Assembly: GCF_021130785.1 (NCBI RefSeq)
Contig: NC_060213.1
Coordinates: 67,332,501-67,396,500, forward strand
DNA length: 64,000 bases
Reading direction: 5' to 3'
DNA from: Homalodisca vitripennis
Taxonomy: Eukaryota > Arthropoda > Insecta > Hemiptera > Cicadellidae
Below the pieces are notes generated by a model. That model was given only the letters and a program-made list of their open reading frames with translations. It was not told the DNA's origin and made no database searches. Position numbers and translations under genes: made by a program. Below are positions 19,258-32,049 of this stretch, one piece after another (position 1 is the stretch's first letter; each line of letters begins with the position of its first letter).

Positions 19258-19470
19258 GTCTACTGTGGGAGGTTACTGTTGGAGTTGATGGATCTCCCAT
19301 GCTTTGACTGGATAGGCTGGTTCAACGCTGATTGCCCCTTCTTCTGAGAATCCGTGACTAAGATTAATGCCCTAAATCCTTCCTCACGGATCTTAACGGG
19401 GGCGGTCACTAACCCCATCCTTACCCATCCAGTGTATCCTGTCACTCCGAAAGCAGCGCACAGGTCCTTA
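19258..19470 (+). repeat. dispersed repeat, copy B
   Basis: This is the reverse complement of the family seen at 45,700-45,970. It shares GTCTACTGTGGGAG and ACTGTTGGAGTT at the start and CCTTACCCATCC, TATCCTGTCACTCCG and AAGCAGCGCA at the end. Internal parts are shorter than in copy C, as expected for an indel-rich old repeat. Confidence 0.7.
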
Positions 19471-19473
19471 TAG

Positions 19474-19601
19474 GACTAAGAGCAATTTATAAGCTTCTTG
19501 GATTGTTTATTATCAGAGATAAAGAATCTGCAAGAAATATTATTTCTAAACCCGAAATAAGTGAAATGTTATTTCAAGTTATGAGTTATTTGGGTTTATA
19601 A
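19474..19601 (+). CDS. candidate terminal exon or ORF fragment, unknown protein
   Basis: After an AG at 19,472-19,473 there are 42 open codons ending at TAA 19,599-19,601. The peptide has an amphipathic, protein-like composition: RAIYKLLGLFIIRDKESAR, then ISKPEISEMLFQVMSYLGL. It begins right at the edge of dispersed repeat copy B, so it may be a piece of that repeat or an adjacent element, not a host exon. I do not recognise the family. Confidence 0.3.
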
Positions 19602-20146
19602 TGTTTTGTGAATCTCTGATGCATACTATAGTACGGTACGATTAAATTTATTCAAACTGTTACTGGTTGGCTTCTACTAGTCACATAATTTTAGGGAGTT
19701 ATGGATACATATATAGCCCTAAATATTTTCTTAATATAATGTCCCTGCTCTTATTTTAACTAAATATCAAATGTACGATCTCTTTAGAGTTTTTTTTATG
19801 TATTCGTTTTCACACACACTTACTTACCCGCAGCTTCGCACGCAGTTTCGAAGTCTTCGCCCGTGTACGTATGAATGAATTTAGGAATTAAAATGTTTAA
19901 TGAATATGAACACTTCTGGTTCAAGTGAACTATATTTAGGTCCCAATGTTGAGTTTGCCTTATTGCCACGATCAAGAAAATATGACCAAGAGTGTGTAGT
20001 AAAGACCATTTTAATGTACGCCAGTTTAGGTGTACAGCTTAATTTACTTATATCAATTTTGTTTGTATGCTGTGTTATTTTTTATTATACCTGTTTGAAA
20101 ACGACAAATGCCGAAATATTAAAGAAAATTGTATACAGAATTGTTT

Positions 20147-20181
<35 letters not shown>

Positions 20182-23100
20182 CGTAATAAACAAAATATTT
20201 GTATATATTTCATAATGTAATTTATATATATTAGATATTTCGTTTGTATGCAGCTCTCACGGATCAATGTTAAAATATTTATGTATATTAATTAAAGTGT
20301 AAATTAGCATAATTGCATTGGCAAGTCATTATAACCGTTTAGATTTTCACTTATTTATTATTATTGTTGTTAACAAAATCACACATATATATGAGACAAT
20401 TAATTACGCGTTATTATTATGATCTCCACATGTGTCAACAATACAATCTACCAACCTGCAACCAAAAATTTAAGGCCAGAAGATTATTAATAAGTAAAAG
20501 GTAAATGACTTACTGAAACAACTTCTTAAAGATCTTTGGAGTCTCACAAAAATCGAAATACAATCCAGACATTTCTTAAAACACATTCAATAAAACAGGA
20601 AACGAACAAATAGGGGCCAAAATGAGTTGTGCCTTGGTCATAATCCACAAAACTTTGGCAATGAACAGAGAAGAAAATACGCAACTCAATTTGACTCAAT
20701 GGAACTTAAGATCCATCACAGAAAAGTGGCCAAAACTTATTCATTATATCACAAATTCTATATAGCGCGGCTTTTGGAAGTGATATCAAGCCAAAAAAAG
20801 ACTAAACAAGTTGAATATTGATACGAAAACCGATCTTATACGTATTCGTTAAACATTATATTACATTATATTATACATTCGTTTTGTTATAGCGGCCATT
20901 TAAAATTTTGAAATAAATATCAAACTTCCTGCGCTATATGTGATGTCAGGGACAAAAATTTGAACGTTTTGGAATATAAAAATTCTTCAACAGTTTGTTA
21001 TAAACAATGTTTTTGTATCTCGTGTGGATTTTGGGTAATGGGTAAATGCAAGTCATAAGACTAAATTAATAATATTTAAGATGGCACGAAATATACATAC
21101 TTACTTCTAGTAGAAGTATAGTATGTCTTTAGACCATGGTTACAAGGAAGTTATTAACCTATATATTCTGTTAATGCTAGACTGCCACGTGAAGGTTTTA
21201 TTAGAAAAATTAGACTCCAATATGCAGCCTTGCGATATTCTCTGTTTCACTCTAGGCGGCCTTGAAAATAAAATATTGAAATAGAGAGAGTAATAAACTT
21301 CTCCAGCAAAATCACATATGGATAGTATTATGTCACAGCTTTGCCATTATCAATGGTATCTATTTAACCATCCTCTTAGCGCAGCGTATGGAATCTGACC
21401 CTGTCACAAGCTTGACTCCTGAAATGTGGAGTCATGTTCGCCTGAAGAGATCCAAAAAAGTCGTCGGCGAAAAGCTCAAAATAAAGTCTTTACATCGTGT
21501 TACCATCAGAGCTATCTAGACTAAAAATATAACACTAGGTGAAGGGTTATTCTCATTGGCATAAGGTACACAATTGAGAGCACTGCAAGGTTTTAGACGC
21601 GATCTCCAGGTAGAGTAACCGAGTTATCTACACTTAACGTATCTATGGTATGAAAGGTTGATTCAATGTGAATGTCAAATTCAGTTTCAGTTCCAGGATT
21701 CAAGTCTATGACAGCACTAGATACCAGATGCAGCACTAAGAAAATGAAGGTGAACTAGAGCTAAAATCAGCGTTTACGTTGAATTAACTCTACCCGTAAT
21801 ACAATGCAAATAGTATCTAGCAAGTATTCAAACTCCCACACACCTACAAAAGTAATGCAACAATATTTTTAATTTTCAATAGCAAAACGGGATTTGAGAA
21901 ATCCAAACTTAAATCAAATTCCTATTATAATCTTTTTCAAATAATTACTTTGGCTATTCGTTTTTATTTTAAAAGAACCTCTCTTTATTTTAAAGCTGTT
22001 TAGTTTGGTCTAGTTGTGTTTACTAGTAGTGAATATTTTTTAATAATTGTATACTAAATATGAATCCTTCAAATCATGTCTTTGTTACTTAGAGTACCTC
22101 AATCTGAAAATGTAAAAAAATGATTGGATAATTACAAAATCATAAGTTATTCCGCTATAACAGCACCCAACAATTTTGGCCTGAAAAAAAAGAAAATATA
22201 TTTCAATTTTACAGCCATTAATGCATTTTAAAAAGAAGTGTTACTACGGAATGGGTTAAATGTACAAAAACTCTATAGCAATGAAGATTTCATTTCGTTT
22301 ATAGTAACTAGTAGAGTATAAATTTTAATTTTAATTTTTTGCTGAACTATGGTGGCGTGATGTAAAATATTGAGAGTACTATTATTGACAATATAAGAAT
22401 ACAAATTTATATGTGGTATTTTCATCATATACTTTTAGCCACAAATATTCTTGATAACCCAGTAACGTTTGACTAATCCTTTAATAGTCCTTTTGGTAAC
22501 CTTTGCGATTCTCTCCAGATCAATAAATACTTTGAAGCTTCTTTTATTTTTTTATAAAATAATAGTTTATTTGAAACAGATGATAGGTTTAAAAACACAG
22601 CTTCTACTAAGGAAAAAAATAAAAAGGAAACTTTTATACTATTGATTGTAAAAACGTAATCATAAGTCATTAAGCAAAATAATATAGATTTATTGGTTTA
22701 AAACTTCAATGAAATATTGATGTTTTGAAATTTAAAATGTTCTCTGTGTGGTTGTGTAAAATTATATGAACATAAGACTACCAAATCTGCACCTTCAAGG
22801 TTTCAACTCCATTTTCACTCAATTTAAAAATATGAATATATGATAAGTTTCATATGCCTTATTGCATACCTCTAATGAACTAATATAATATTATGATCAC
22901 TAAGGGTCATGTAGGGCGTTCATAAGAATATGTACGTGTCTGACCGTCTCTACGATAACTATTGATGGAAAGATTTTAGAGATTTAATCACTTGTAAATA
23001 TATTTCTTCTGATTCTACGAAGAACTATATTGATTTTGAGGTAAAAATTGATAAATGTATATAAATTTACCAGTGATGGCAACAATACAACTACAGTATA

Positions 23101-24602
23101 AAGAAACTTGTGGATAACTTTAACACATTTTATCATATGATATATATGGCAAAGTTATTTTCTTGGATCGGTGGTAGGACTTGGGTTAGGTACTATCGGA
23201 CCCTTCGATTCTCGATTGTTTTGGTGTATTTAATTAAAATCGAATAAGATTGTTATAAGAATTTTTGAGTTTTAAACAGAATTGGCGTTTTTTTTAATTC
23301 TTCCTATGTGGTGGTTTCTAAGGAAATATATAAGTAAAAAAGTTGGAACCTACTACTATTTAGTATAAAAAACCTCTAAACATTATTATTTATATTATTT
23401 AATACAGGTAACAGCGTGTCGGTTTTTAAAATGTTCTTAAATTTCTATAATGTGTCTATAACTGTGTATAATAAGCTCGCGTATATTTTATCTCAACATC
23501 TAATTTTAATTCTTCCAGAATAAAGGAACAAATTATAATTAGGTTTTCCTGTAAGAAAAATTTATTATAAAGTGTATCACTTATTATCCTATGTTTATAA
23601 AATATGGAATATCAGGTTCTTATATGACCAGGTGCGAGGTGAGTGGGGGGTATTAAGGTATTTGTGTTATACCTTTTTTAACATTTACCGATGTTATACC
23701 TTATTATCGTTTCAAATACTCCAGCGTCACAAAAACAGGATTTCAAAAAAATACTCAAATCGAGTCCCACTTACATACTTACTCTACCAAATTACTATTT
23801 CATTGCTATTGCTTTGGTTGTTATTTAAAAGATCATTTTCTACAGTCAATCGTAACTATAAATATAACATATTCAAATAATTATTATCGGTGTGTTTTTG
23901 TTAACTGACTCATTTTACTCATTTTCAATTTTGGAAACCGCCGCAATTGTATAGAACTGAGTGAATATGTAACTATGGGCATACGTAGCGGGGAAAGTTA
24001 TATAGACAATAATATGGAAAATGTAACATTTAGTCGAAAGAATTTTGGATCATTTGAACTGTTTTCTATATATTAATCGGTTTAAGAAATGTTCCATATA
24101 GTACTGTTACTAGCGTTTTAACTGCATCTTCATAAAAACTACTGTCTGGCGCAGTTACATATGGAAACATTCTTCAAATCTGAAGAATTATTAATAAAAT
24201 TCAAAGTGAAAATAAAACTAATAAATACAATGTATTACAATCATATTGATGTTTTCTATATTAGTAAAAAATATTAAATTTGTCAATTCTGTCTTAACTA
24301 TGTTTAACCATAAATTTCATATATTAGTGTAAAAAGCGAAGAGGCAGTTTATGATCATTTATGCATAATCTTTGGAGTTTGTAAACTTAGTGAAAATAAA
24401 GTTGATGATCTATAAATATAGTTAATTAACATAATTATAAATTATGGTTCAATTATAACATCTTGTAATTATAACAACCTTTGATGTATTAGGGCCTTAC
24501 AGATTACAAAAGTAACTAATGTAGTTCCAAGTGCTGAGTAAATGAGACGCTTATTATAAAGGTTTATTTGGTTATTGCCTTGTGGGGAATTACTAGTATA
24601 GC
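19602..24602. other. 5-kb AT-rich non-coding stretch
   Basis: No exon, RNA gene or clear transposon was recognised. It holds a TA microsatellite at 20,149-20,180 and scattered short open frames (20,627-20,821 is the longest plausible one, 64 codons, rich in K/H/Q, unrecognised). Confidence 0.4.
20149..20180. repeat. TA microsatellite
   Basis: About 16 uninterrupted TA units. Confidence 0.95.
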
Positions 24603-25170
24603 TATACAGGGTGTAAGTTAAGACCTGGTACCTCTGGATAAATTCCAAACGGATTGAGATATCGATGTACTACTTTCACCATGCTTATTAAAATACTTCT
24701 TTGCAATTTTTGTCTGAAAAAAACCCCCTCCCCCTTTTTCAAAGTGGGTGTAACTTTAAATTTTCAAGTTTCGACCCCTATCTTGTCACAAGTAATTTTA
24801 ATTATCTATTTAATAAAAACCCAATGACACGAATAATAGGCCTACATCTCTAACACGTTCCAACCAAGTTTTATGGCAAATACAACTTTTCGTAAAAAAA
24901 AAATTATATACAGGGTGTCCAATAAAAGTGTTCCATTACTTTGGGATTTTGTTCTACATGTAAAAATCAGAAAAAATTTTAATATAAAGGGATTTCCTAC
25001 AACCTTTAATTTTCCGTCTATGTGTTTTTTATAAAAAGTTTACATCGTTTGTATCAGTTAAGATAAAGTTATGAAACGAGAATGCATTAACCTTTGGTAG
25101 GCTTTGTAGGAAATAGAATATTAACAATATTATTCATTTTACCCATTTCAAAATGGTGGACGTTTAAATT
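24603..25170. mobile_element. TE-like segment with two TATACAGGGTGT motifs
   Basis: TATACAGGGTGT occurs at 24,603-24,614 and again in the same orientation at 24,907-24,918. The ACAGGGTGT terminal motif is widespread at the ends of arthropod interspersed repeats. Between them is a tract with a C-run and T-run, and after the second copy another about 250 bp of repeat-like sequence runs to a CAAAATGGTGGACG stretch. These could be two fragments of one family or a tandem pair. No ORF is present. Confidence 0.4.
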
Positions 25171-28100
25171 ATTCTATAAAAATAACTAAAATCCAATTAA
25201 TTTAACTAAAAATAGAGGAATAATTTTTAAGATTTTGTTATATGTTCGACAATGTTTAAAGTTAAACTTTTCAAAGTCAAATTACAAAAGACCAGTGAAT
25301 TTAATAATTAAGATACCAAATATTTAGTCATTTTCATACCTATTCCAACAGTACTTTTTTCAAAGAAATCCGTCAACGCATAAGCGAGCACAGCCACTTT
25401 AATGATACGCTTGCACAAGCCGAGAGCATTAAACATGCCCCCCACCCGAGTTTAATGATCAATTAAACTTTTACCTTTAATATATTACTTTACTTCAGAC
25501 AAGTAACTATACTTTATTATTATGATCTATACTTGTTCACCTTCCCATTTAAAACAGCGAAGAGACCTTGATACCTACAGAACCTTGATCAAGCAATGAA
25601 AGTGTGTAGGAACCAGTCTGCTAGTAACTTCACAACAGAGCTAACCTACTCGTATATCGGTATGTACTTCATATTAAACAATCGTCCTTTTTATATGTAC
25701 AAAATGTTGTAAATTTTTCGCATATTAATTTTAATATAACTCAATTAAATTACACTAGCAGGTCTTTTTACTCTTCAATTACAGACAACTTTTAAAAGCC
25801 AACCACTTTTGTTATGTAAAAAAAGCCTTTTATATACTATCTCCTTTTCATTTAGCCATGATGACTCGTAAATACTTCGTAGTTTTGTGTAAGTCTTACC
25901 TTCTCTATTTGGTACTTTTCATCACAAATTATTCCACATTGAAGTCGAAAATGTATTGGCAAAGTGAAGTGTACGCAACAGGAAAATTTCACAAAAACTA
26001 CTCTATCGTGGAATTCTATTATATTTAGGGAAATTTCCTTGTGTAATCTGTTATTATAATTACTAACAACACGCATAGTTATTATTTAGTAACACATTTT
26101 TCTAAAAATAATGTAGGAAAAACTATACTATAATGGTATACTAATATTTGAGCGGACCGATGAAAAGAAGTTGTAAAATATCTGTTTTACTACATAAAAC
26201 TAAAAACCCCTCACGCGTAGATTATTGCAGGGTTGAATTATATGTTGTACTTCCGCTTGGTTCTCTTCCACTGGCACTCCAATTCCTACTAAGACATCCT
26301 TAAATATCCTGATCCCCCCTTTTTTCAGGAATAAAGTATATTTTAATTTTAGTTCTTCATTAATATTGTTATACGGTCTTAAATGATGATTACTTTATGC
26401 TTATGATGTCATAGTGGTGGAATGGCGGTGGCTACAGTATTTGACAAAATATAGGGATGTTCTTAACTATGCGATTTCTTTTGTGAAGCTATACAAAGGG
26501 ACGGGTATTCAGTTCTCTGTTTGAAAAAGAGCATATTGATGTTTGCCGGATACATCGAAGGAGGAACATCTGCCCAGGGTGCGAAGGTTGGAGAAAGATT
26601 TTAGTTAAGAGCTAAGACGAGAAATGCAATATTAAGGGGAGGATTTTTCCTTCTTTAATTCAGTCGTTATTGCTCAAACCATATCGGGAAATTAGGAAAA
26701 CCGAAAAAAAACTGAGAGCGTTTTTGGAAAAGTGCATTGAAAACTTTAATAAAGTGAAAAAATAAAAGTAGTTTATATTGCGAGCGTTTCTCGGACATAT
26801 GTATGGTTTACAGGTGTCAAACATCAAATTAATGACTAATATCATCATAATTTTTTCATAAATGAAAGTTCCTTTTTTGTTTGTTTTGCTGTGACGCATA
26901 AAACTGTTCAACCGATTGTACTAAAATATTACATAGACATTCTTCGTGTACCCGGGATGAATATAGGACTATTGTTATTTCAAAAATCTCTCCGGCATAT
27001 GCTCCACTGGTATATAAATCAGTTAATATTCCAATCACAGTCTTTACAGCTGAAAAATATTAATTGAGAGAGTTTATATGTGACAGTAATATGACAGCAC
27101 AACTATATGTCTAGTTCATTTAATCACTATTTTAACCATGATGTTCATAAAAACTATGTATGTGTACGTGGAGTAATATCTAGATTCACATTTATATTAT
27201 TGCTATGGTTGGCTATGTTGCTATCTTGCTTCAACTATCCATTTCCCAGACTAAAGTCCGAAAAACAGGACTTCTTCACCAAATAACCTATTATAAATTA
27301 TTACTGAAATGTTGCACAAACTTTCTAAGGAAATCCCATCTATACTGGGAGTAGATGTTTTTCATCACACTGGTTTTCTCAGTTGAAAGTTTTTTTATTA
27401 TAGCAAAGTATATATTTTAGGCCAAAGTTATATTTTATTCATCATCGATATTATTATAGATGGACACTTCTAGCGGCAGTCACATAGCTAGTTTTCCATT
27501 GGTACTTTTCCACTTAACAATGATTCATTTACCAGGTACGTAATGGCTTCATGCCAACTACTCTACTTTTAAATTCATTCATGACTGTGTTAATATTATG
27601 CACCGATACTGCCAAGTAATCTAAGTACTTTACAGATTAAGTTCTTACTCTCATTTTTAAAATAATTCATCATAGTTTCGTCAATTGTACATTCATTTCA
27701 CAATATGATTTTTAATATCTTCTATATTTAAATTTGGTACGATTTTCCATTTTTATTACCACCGAGAACATTTCCTTGTCTTAAGCAAACCCATAAATTA
27801 CTTGGATTTTTGTAAAGTAGACCAAATGGGACTATGTAGATTTGACTTATGCCACTCTACCCTAATAGCAAAATATATAAAATCATGAACTGTTATCAGA
27901 AAATAATTTAATGTGATTTTAAGACCTCGAAGTTATAAAAAAAAACTGTACTAGTGCCAAAATAGCCATTAAAACCTAATGTAAAATTAAACTAATTTAA
28001 ATTAGAGCCTACTTTACACGCTGATATTAATATTTTTATGAATTTACATCAGTGCCGAAATATGTTAAGAAAACCTACTGTATGATCACCAAATTTCGTA

Positions 28101-28331
28101 TAATGGCCTGATTTCATTAACACGAAATTTAATTTAATATACGAGTAATATAAAACTACAACAGTGTCAATAAACTTTAAGCAGGCTATTGCAAGATAAA
28201 CCAATTTAGTAAAATAACAAATTTGATTTACGATGAGTTAATATAAATTTTATATTATATTATTTTTTAACACAAGTTTATAAATGAATGATTATTAATT
28301 TTAGTGGATGGTTTTTTTATTACTCACTGTA
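25170..28331. other. AT-rich non-coding stretch
   Basis: No gene was recognised in about 3.2 kb. A loosely open plus frame at 26,490-26,765 is discussed under rejected items. Confidence 0.35.
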
Positions 28332-28502
28332 TTATGAAATATTATGTCCATTTTGGACTCTTTGGTTATGGTATTGTTGATGTTCCTGAATTTGCGCTGC
28401 TGGCTGCATATGCATAATTTCTTCACTTGTTGCGTATCCAATCATTACTTGTAAATCGTATTTATATTCAACATTATCTTTGATTGAGTACCAGTGATAC
28501 AA
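28332..28502 (-). CDS. candidate terminal exon of an unknown gene
   Basis: On the minus strand an AG (28,504-28,503) is followed by 56 open codons and a TAA at 28,334-28,332. The peptide contains LYHWYSIKDNVEYKYDL, QVMIGYATSEEIMHMQPAA and a Gln/His-rich QEHQQYHNQRVQNG tail. An AATAAA lies about 10 bp after the stop (complement of 28,316-28,321). The codons and composition look like real protein and differ from the stop-rich neighbourhood. Upstream exons would have to lie beyond the P450 gene on the other strand; I found none, so a processed or transposed fragment is also possible. Family not recognised. Confidence 0.4.
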   Translation of the reverse strand: MYHWYSIKDNVEYKYDLQVMIGYATSEEIMHMQPAAQIQEHQQYHNQRVQNGHNIS

Positions 28503-28650
28503 CTACTAAGAGGTGGCACAATACTTAATATATAAAAATATAATGGCTATAAATAAATATATAAATTTCACCACTACCACTGTTACCTACATTATTACAG
28601 AAAACCACAATTTAATTATATATTTTTACAAACAGGGATGGATAGCATAC

Positions 28651-28934
28651 ATTGTTTAACACAATATAAACAAGCCAAGATATCATTACAGGCAGACACT
28701 CACGGTACAGCGCGACTACATTGAACCACGGTGTGTTGGTGAGAGACCTTCTATTGCCTCGGTCTTCTGTCATGGGGGGGAGAGTTAGTATATATTGTTT
28801 AACACAATATAAACAAGCCAAGATATCATTAGAGGCAGACATTCACGGTACAGCGCGACTACATTGAATCACGGTGTGTTGATGAGAGACCTATTGCCTC
28901 GGTCTTCTGTCAGGGGGGTGGAGGGTTAGTATAT
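28651..28934 (+). promoter_or_regulatory. tandemly duplicated P450 proximal promoter
   Basis: A unit of about 142 bp occurs twice (from 28,651 and from 28,794). Each contains TTGTTTAACACAATATAAAC, CAGCGCGACTACATTGA and CCTCGGTCTTCTGTCA and ends in a G-run followed by AGTATATATTG. The truncated P450 copy on the minus strand has only one such unit (10,800-10,960). The duplication therefore postdates or is specific to this copy. A TTCAGTT Initiator-like element sits at about 28,940, 85 bp before the start codon. Confidence 0.75.
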
Positions 28935-29027
28935 ATTGTTTCAGTTAGGCCTGTGTTACGGTATACTTAGTAATAAAATATATTTTGTTCATATTCCTAG
29001 CAGCCCGACACCAGTACAGTTTCGGCA

Positions 29028-29196
29028 ATGTCAGTTCTCCTGGTTCTACTGTACGCTGTCTGTCTACTCCTGTTGACAATGTACTTGCGGTTCAGATGGC
29101 AGTACAGACATGTTCTAGCCATCGCTACCAAACTACCGTGTCCTCCCACCCTGCCCATCATCGGCAACGCACTCCTCTTCTTTGGTGACATCAATG
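29028..29196 (+). CDS. P450 exon 1 (membrane anchor and hinge)
   Basis: The ATG at 29,028 is conserved in both copies and follows a shared 5'UTR. The exon encodes a hydrophobic anchor (about residues 2-20), RFRWQYRHVL, then LPCPPTLPIIGNALLFFGD, and ends at phase 1. Length (169 bp) is identical to the minus-strand copy at 10,553-10,721, with only a few substitutions (Q for E, I for T, N for T). The donor reads ATG/GCAAGT, a GC-type donor, where the other copy has ACTG/GTAATT. Confidence 0.85.
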
Positions 29197-30207
29197 GCAA
29201 GTTTATTAAATGTTATATATCGTACGGGAACTATAATTAATCTATTATTGTTTGGGTTTGTGGTGAGAAACGGAAATATCTGAGGGTCTAGACCAGATGT
29301 AGGATGCTGTAGTATCAGATTCATTTAGTGGTTTGGTCGTAAAAGATTTATTTATTGCGATGAACTGAAGACTTCCAGATGGAATCTGCTGCGTAAAATA
29401 AAACATTATAGTTCATGATGTACCTGAAGACTACTCCTATAATCTGGATAAAGTAGAACCGGATGAAACGTTAAAAGATAATTCAAGAATCGGCCTGAAA
29501 ATTTCCAGATGCAAACCATACTTTCATCTTAGGAAAAGTAATGTCTTTTTGAAGATATTTTGTCATTCATAAGAAATAAAATTTTAAAATAGTAAAGTAA
29601 TGTCATTATAGATAAAAAGAGCCATAAACCCCTGGAACAGACGTTTATTTGATTATATCTAATCACTTGTCAATAAATAAAAATAGAAGAAAAAATAAAA
29701 TACACTATTAACCAAGACAAAAATTTAAAAGATTTATGATCAGAAATTTTAAATTGCAGTGTATGCACCTTTAGAACGTGTTGTTTATTCATCATGGTGT
29801 AAATGGATAAATTATATATAAAGCGTATCAAAAGCAATATGCATTTACAAACTCTTTAACATTTTTTTTTAATCGTGTCGTATATGCAACTCCGTCAAAT
29901 AATTAGAACCTCTATCTCAATTATTTAACACCTATTGTTGTAATATAGTTGTCCAGAAAAACTGTTCTATGTTGATTGATAATTGGAATGTATTATTATT
30001 GGATTACTCTTCTTCAAAGAAGCAGATCTTTTGCAGGAGAATGCCAGCAACCTACAGTCCACCTCCTCCACCAAGACAATAGAACAGCCTTGTTCCATTA
30101 CAGACATAAAAAAATACAAGGGTCAACATTTAAGAAAAACATCATTTTAGAGTTATTTATGTATTCTTAATTTTTGATGTTGCAGAATTACTGTATATGA
30201 TACAAAG

Positions 30208-30329
30208 GCTGTTTGCTTTCTGATGTGACTAAAAATCTACTAAAAATAAGTTCGGATTCCGACGGCATATTCTGCTTTTGGATAGGCCCAATTCCTATTT
30301 TCGTAGTAGTAGACCCAGCGGATATCCAA
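30208..30329 (+). CDS. P450 exon 2 (beta-1 region)
   Basis: Coding for VTKNLLKIS, then IFCFWIGPIPIFVVVDP and a phase-0 GTAAGT donor at 30,330. The position equivalent to the TTTCAG acceptor of the other copy reads TTTCTG here. An AG at 30,206-30,207 lies upstream in frame and would add five residues (CLLSD), so splicing might be rescued; this start is my choice on that basis. Confidence 0.65.
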
Positions 30330-30831
30330 GTAAGTATAACCTAATCATAATGATTAAGTTTTAGGTGTAATAATTTATTGATATGTAGTCACTGTTCACT
30401 ATTTCGATACGGCAACTAATAATTAGAATGAAAACAGATGTATTACAATCTACATGTACTAAAGACCTAGAGTTTTACTACGGTCCACCCTATTGACATT
30501 TTGAGAAGACAACTCAAAACATTGTTTCCTATTATATTTTTGCACCGGAGTTAAATATTTGGTTATAGTAATACGGTAAAAACCTTTGTTTTAGCATTAA
30601 ATTTAAAATCAAACATACACAACGTCTAAAAATTGAATGTAAGAATATCTTTAATTTCATGTCGTTAGACATTGATCCCTTATTGAGTAAAATCAAATGC
30701 TCTAAAAACCATGCTTATAAAATGATCACGTGAAACCTAATTCTGCCCGCCTTTGTGCGGTTTTTTTCCCTATTATATAAATAGACACACGTTTAAATAA
30801 TACGACTATTAACTAAGTCAATTGTTTTCAG

Positions 30832-30922
30832 GTTATTTTGAACAGCTCCCGTATGTTAGAGAAAGATAATCTTTACTCCCTGTTCAAGGTATTTTTGGGC
30901 ATTAATCTTATTTCGTCTCCAG
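30832..30922 (+). CDS. P450 exon 3
   Basis: After TTTTCAG the exon encodes VILNSSRMLEKDNLYSLF and KVFLGINLISSP, matching the P450 segment that ends in the family G-L-L-x-S-x-G. It ends at GTAAGC in phase 1. Confidence 0.8.
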
Positions 30923-31327
30923 GTAAGCATATCTGATTACCAACAAAATTTTACTTATATATAATCTAATTATCTATCTTATTTGAGGAATGCAAAATAA
31001 TTGAACACTTTAAAGTACCATACTCATGATATGAACTCAGTCACAATTTTCAGTTGTAAAACAAAGCTACCGAGTTATACTTTTTGATTTTACAAAATAT
31101 TTACTTCAATACCAGAGAAAAAATGGTTATTAGACCTGTTTTATAATAAAACTTGCAGTTTAAAATTAAGTATGTGCTTCAATTCTTCAAACACCATATT
31201 GAGATTGATTTTATGTTTGAAATATTATTCTAGGAATTATTAAAAGAAAAAATTAACAGTATAATTATACTGTTTATTTGCTATTTTAGGCTGCAAACAA
31301 TTACATAAAAATACAGTTGTGCTACAG

Positions 31328-31507
31328 TTCACATATGCAAAAAGTACCGGAAGCTGATGAACCCCGTGATGCATCCTTCTAATGTGGAGCACTTCATTCC
31401 GGTCTTCAACGATGTCAGTAGGAAGTTAACAGAACAGTTATCTGTCAGCTCCCCACCTTCATATCGCACTGATGAGATTTTTGAAATGGCTGTGATTGCT
31501 AGCACAA
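31328..31507 (+). CDS. P450 exon 4 (C helix)
   Basis: The in-phase acceptor CTACAG gives VHICKKYRKLMNPVMHP, then HFIPVFNDVSRKL and DEIFEMAVIAST, ending at GTAAGT. The C-helix motif WxxxR, whose Trp and Arg contact the haem propionates, is CKKYR here, so Trp is replaced by Cys (TGC for TGG). An alternative upstream acceptor (TTTTAG at 31,284-31,289) leads to a stop. Confidence 0.75.
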
Positions 31508-32049
31508 GTAAGTATGTTAATTTTTGCAATAGAGACTGTATATAAATTAAATTATATAAAATAATAATTCAAACCAGCTTTGAAATACATTGCATTTGAA
31601 GAAATTATATAATTCTTTAATACTTATTTTTTTCTACTGTGCAAAATTAAAAGCCTAAGGTTTGTAAAAGCAGTGAAAATTAAGCAATCCATTAATTTTG
31701 GTTTATTTATAGTTTAATAATATTATGTCCGGTTGTAGATGATCATTGACCATTATAAAGATATGACCTTATATATGCTGTAATACGACTAAGTGTTTAA
31801 CAGAATAAGTGTTAGCCACCAAATCGTAACAATTTTTATCCATTATTTTCTTTACTTGATTCAGGCTCTGTTCAATATCAACTGGCTGTCTAGAATACAA
31901 GTATAAGCTTGTCCGTTACAAGTAATGTTTACATTAATCTCTCTATAAATAATAACATACTATCGAACTTTTTAACTTTGCACTTCATATAATTGACGTT
32001 TCACAATTTATCGGCACCGTAAATTACGAGATGTTCATACATCAGTTCT

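Noticed and set aside
23931..23960. P450 haem-binding-like GNRRNCIE reading
   Set aside because: Short, lacks the flanking Phe-x-x-Gly context and final Gly, and no splice sites or neighbouring P450 exons support it.
26490..26765. About 85 open plus-strand codons with a CPGCEGW-like piece
   Set aside because: Contains an internal stop, no ATG or splice context and no recognised family; chance or very old repeat.
28997..29324. Minus-strand ORFs over P450 exon 1
   Set aside because: Antisense shadows of the exon; the sense strand has the anchor, hinge and conserved start.
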